This document shows, piece after piece, positions 13,779 through 16,167 of a stretch of DNA of 16,167 bases. The notes beneath the pieces are model-generated. The model saw only the letters and a list, made by a program, of their open reading frames with translations, was not told the DNA's origin and made no database searches. Source of the stretch: an uncultured Muribaculaceae bacterium (GTDB taxonomy: Bacteria; Bacteroidota; Bacteroidia; Bacteroidales; Muribaculaceae); the NCBI GenBank assembly GCA_938039795.1, contig CALHWU010000154.1:1-16167 (forward strand), written 5' to 3'. The translations under genes and the position numbers were made by a program. Position 1 is the first letter of the stretch, and the number at the start of each line of letters is the position of its first letter.

Positions 13779-15314
13779 ATGCACTTGTTCCATTTGATAA
13801 AACGACTGCGTGTCGCATTGGCGATCGGCATTGTTGCCGCGGTACTGCTGTGCGGAAACGCACTTTCTGTACAGGCTTATACTTTTACACCGGACGCAAC
13901 GATCCACAGTCAGGCGGCGATCCTGTACAATCAGGATACCCAACAGATACTCTATGAAAAAAATGCTGACCAGCAGCAGATGCCCGGTCATCTGGTGCAG
14001 ATCATGACTGCCATTGTGGTGCTGCAAAACTGCACTGATCTGGACGGCACAACGATCACTGCCAGTGATGAACTGTATAAAACGCTGTACAGCTATGACG
14101 AACCGGACGACCTGCGGTATGCGGATATTGACAACGGCGATACATTGACCGTGCGGGAATACCTCTATGCCATGATGCTGACTTCGTCCTGTGAAGCTTC
14201 TCTGATTCTGGCGAACCAGTTCGGGGACGGCAGCATTGACGGGTTTGTTACCAAGATGAACGACACCGCCGCTGAAATCGGCTGTACCGCCACCACGTTT
14301 GCCAACCCTACCGGACTGTACGATACCAGACAACAGACCACGGCACGGGATATGCTGACGATCACCAACTACGCTCTCTCGCTGGACGGCTTTGAGGAAA
14401 TTGCAACAGCCACTGCATTTACTCCCACCACTGCCAATCCGGCAAATCACCCTGACGCTTCCGCATGGAACTGGACACAGGCAAATTCCATGACGCTGGA
14501 GGACAGTTCCTATTATTACGAGGGTGCCAAGGGTATCAAGACCGGCAACCTGAGCAAGACCGGACGGAGCATTATCACCGAGGCAACGCGGGACGAGAAC
14601 ACATATCTGGTAATTCTGCTGAACGCACCCTTTGAAGATGCGGACGGAAAATTGCAGTACTATCATCTGGACGATGCCACATCGCTGCTGAACTGGGCAT
14701 TTCGTTCCTTTGCCTATACTACGCTGCTGGAGAGCAGTGAGGAAACCGCAGAGGTGGAAGTGATGAACTCCGACGGGAACTCCTATGTGCTGGTGCACCC
14801 AAAGACAGACTGCGTTTTGCTGTGGTGCAAGAGTGTGGATATTACTGCGGTACAGACCGTTATTCATCTGGACAAAAATGTCATGGCACCAGTGAAAAAA
14901 GGGGACGAACTGGGAACGATGGAACTGAAATTTTCCGGAGAAACCATTGCGGAGGTGCCGCTTGTGGCAGTGTCTGATGTCAGCCGTTCCTTTACCAAGT
15001 TTAACGCCTATGCTCTGAAAAATTTCCCCAATTCACCATGGTTCCGCAACGGCATCATTGCCGGATTTGTGCTGACTGCCCTGTATATCGGTTTGTGTAT
15101 CTACGCTTCCTATCGTGCCAAGAAAAACGTGACACCGGAGGATCCGATTCATCTGGTGCCCCATGCAACCGAATTCCATGACCGTCCGCGGCAGAACTGG
15201 AAACGTTCTGATACTGTATTCTATCACGGTCCGGAGTCCAGACAAACAGACCGGACATCTGCACCGCAGGAGAACGAACGGGAAAAAGAACTGACAGGTT
15301 CTCACCGGAAGTAG
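13779..15314 (+). CDS. Membrane-anchored D-Ala-D-Ala carboxypeptidase homologue lacking the catalytic Ser-x-x-Lys
   Basis: The 511-residue protein has the S11 peptidase (DacF/PBP5) layout. A signal peptide (residues 1-33, cleavage after VQA) precedes the penicillin-binding domain (about 40-290), a PBP5_C-like beta domain (about 368-405, VKKGDELGTM and VPLVAVSDV), a transmembrane anchor (about 425-446) and a 65-residue charged cytoplasmic tail. Active S11 enzymes have SxxK in the context PASxTKIMTA. Here the stretch reads MPGHLVQIMTA, so His71 replaces the nucleophilic Ser and Gln74 the Lys. The SxN motif reads Ser136-Ser137-Cys138. Only Lys254-Thr-Gly survives. The frame is intact and the fold well kept, so this is probably a functional pseudoenzyme rather than a decaying gene; a role as a peptidoglycan-binding or regulatory protein is inference. 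The start at 13779 is chosen for the signal peptide and GGGAGGA 9 bases upstream. Confidence 0.85.
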   Translation: MHLFHLIKRLRVALAIGIVAAVLLCGNALSVQAYTFTPDATIHSQAAILYNQDTQQILYEKNADQQQMPGHLVQIMTAIVVLQNCTDLDGTTITASDELYKTLYSYDEPDDLRYADIDNGDTLTVREYLYAMMLTSSCEASLILANQFGDGSIDGFVTKMNDTAAEIGCTATTFANPTGLYDTRQQTTARDMLTITNYALSLDGFEEIATATAFTPTTANPANHPDASAWNWTQANSMTLEDSSYYYEGAKGIKTGNLSKTGRSIITEATRDENTYLVILLNAPFEDADGKLQYYHLDDATSLLNWAFRSFAYTTLLESSEETAEVEVMNSDGNSYVLVHPKTDCVLLWCKSVDITAVQTVIHLDKNVMAPVKKGDELGTMELKFSGETIAEVPLVAVSDVSRSFTKFNAYALKNFPNSPWFRNGIIAGFVLTALYIGLCIYASYRAKKNVTPEDPIHLVPHATEFHDRPRQNWKRSDTVFYHGPESRQTDRTSAPQENEREKELTGSHRK

Positions 15315-15322
15315 GGGATAAC

Positions 15323-16111
15323 ATGAAGATAGCCATTGCACAAGCAGAGATCATATTTGAGCAGCCGGAGGAAAATCTGGCGAATGCCGCCGCGTGGATC
15401 GCACAGGCAGCAGCGGCACAGGCGGACTGCATTGTCTTTCCGGAGATGAGTTTCACAGGCTTTTCCATGCAGGTGGAGAAGATCGCGGGATATGCCCCGA
15501 AAATCCATGAGAAAATGCGGCAGCTGGCAGTGCAGTGCGGTATTGCGATCGGATACGGCTGGACTTCACAGGAGCAGCATGGAAAAGGTGAAAATCACTA
15601 TACCCTGCTGGACAAAAACGGCGGTGTGCTGTCGGATTATGTGAAGATACACCCGTTTTCCTACGGCGGGGAAGACCGGTTCTACCACAGCGGCGAGAAG
15701 CTTACGAGTGCTGTGCTGGGAGAGTTTTCCGTGGGAACGCTGATCTGCTATGACCTGCGGTTTCCGGAAGTGTTTCGGGCGGCAGCACAGAAAAACCGCT
15801 TGCTACTGGTACCGGCAAACTGGCTGCATCAGCGGACGGCTCACTGGCGGATTCTGCTGCGGGCAAGGGCAATCGAAAATCAGGTCTATGTGCTGGGTGT
15901 CAACTGCGTGGGGCGGCAGCAGTCTTACACATTCGACGGGCAGAGTTGTCTGGTGAATCCGGAGGGAGAGCTGCTGTGTACCTGCGGCGGCGAGAAACAG
16001 CTTGTCTATGTGACCATTGCTGACGATACCGAACAATTCCGGCAGGCATTTCCCACCTGTCGGGACGTGAAAATCTCCCTCTATCGAAAGCTGTACGAAG
16101 ATATTTTTTAA
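15323..16111 (+). CDS. Nitrilase-superfamily (carbon-nitrogen hydrolase) amidase
   Basis: The 262-residue protein hydrolyses a carbon-nitrogen bond, most likely of a small amide, in the cytoplasm. The catalytic triad is complete: Glu41 in FPEMSFTGF, Lys108 in VKIHPFS and Cys142 in LICYDLRFPE. The second glutamate, in the GGEDRFYHSGE region (Glu117), is also in its usual place. Length and the CYDLRFPE motif fit the omega-amidase (Nit2/YafV-like) branch, which acts on alpha-keto acid amides; that subfamily call is tentative. It starts 8 bases after the stop of the carboxypeptidase homologue, with a modest ribosome binding site (AGGGGAT), so both are probably one operon. A copy of the inverted-repeat element begins one base after its stop codon. 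Confidence 0.9.
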   Translation: MKIAIAQAEIIFEQPEENLANAAAWIAQAAAAQADCIVFPEMSFTGFSMQVEKIAGYAPKIHEKMRQLAVQCGIAIGYGWTSQEQHGKGENHYTLLDKNGGVLSDYVKIHPFSYGGEDRFYHSGEKLTSAVLGEFSVGTLICYDLRFPEVFRAAAQKNRLLLVPANWLHQRTAHWRILLRARAIENQVYVLGVNCVGRQQSYTFDGQSCLVNPEGELLCTCGGEKQLVYVTIADDTEQFRQAFPTCRDVKISLYRKLYEDIF

Positions 16112-16112
16112 A

Positions 16113-16167
16113 GGCAATACCGCACAAAGATTGTACGACAGATGCGTCGTCAAATTTTTCGTCAGAT
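16113..16167. repeat. Second copy of the miniature repeat, cut by the window end
   Basis: It begins GGCAATACCGCACAAAGA like the copy at 12738. In its first 33 bases it differs at four positions, then continues differently (GTCGTCAAATTTTTCGTCAG). The left arm here equals the reverse complement of the right arm of the first copy, base for base over 18 positions. The right end is outside the window. The first copy may be an internally deleted version of this longer one. Confidence 0.65.

Noticed and set aside
13650..14867. A 405-codon minus-strand frame antisense to the carboxypeptidase homologue
   Set aside because: It has no ribosome binding site, although real genes in this half have one, and it runs through the divergent promoter region.

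Overview
The window appears to be two unrelated bacterial genome segments joined near position 11,300. Bases 1 to about 11,312 look like a Bacteroidales gut bacterium, plausibly Muribaculaceae-like (the family is a guess). The coding DNA is fairly GC-rich, genes lack Shine-Dalgarno sequences, several upstream regions carry the Bacteroidetes -7 motif TAnnTTTG, and the proteins are of Bacteroidales type. Bases from about 11,301 to the end look like a Clostridia/Ruminococcus-type Firmicute. Genes there have purine-rich ribosome binding sites (AAGGAGG, GGGAGGA), sigma-A promoters (TATAAT) and Firmicutes-type families. At the join the etfA gene is cut through its coding sequence on one side and a GntR/FadR regulator is cut through its DNA-binding domain on the other. 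An assembly chimera is the simplest reading, so gene order must not be interpreted across this point.

Bacteroidales part. The left edge holds the C-terminus of an unrecognised acidic protein with a terminator, then two related palindromes, then a decayed N-terminal remnant of a GH123-type glycoside hydrolase gene (two stop codons, truncated). Next come ppdK (pyruvate phosphate dikinase, minus strand), a divergent rlmD-type 23S rRNA uracil methyltransferase, a CYTH-domain protein convergent with and overlapping it, a CvfB-type S1 RNA-binding protein, rsgA (ribosome assembly GTPase, with its C-terminus frameshifted), a small winged-helix protein, a secreted TPR protein, and an acyl-CoA dehydrogenase 5 bases downstream of the C-terminal end of etfA. 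Functionally these are core genes: central carbon metabolism, rRNA modification and ribosome biogenesis, and flavin-linked acyl-CoA oxidation/reduction with its electron-transfer flavoprotein.

Firmicutes part. A 5'-truncated FCD-domain GntR regulator is followed by a CmpB-family membrane protein, a miniature inverted-repeat element and a strong terminator. A metallophosphoesterase then reads leftward from a divergent promoter region. Reading rightward are a membrane-anchored D-alanyl-D-alanine-carboxypeptidase homologue that has lost its catalytic Ser-x-x-Lys, and, 8 bases later, a nitrilase-superfamily amidase. A second copy of the miniature repeat starts just after the amidase stop codon and runs off the window end.

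I see no CRISPR array, tRNA, rRNA, transposase or phage module, and no convincing new multi-gene system. The most notable items are the chimeric join, the catalytically degenerate penicillin-binding-protein homologue, the miniature repeat with a possible 4-bp target duplication, the paired palindromes and the rsgA frameshift.
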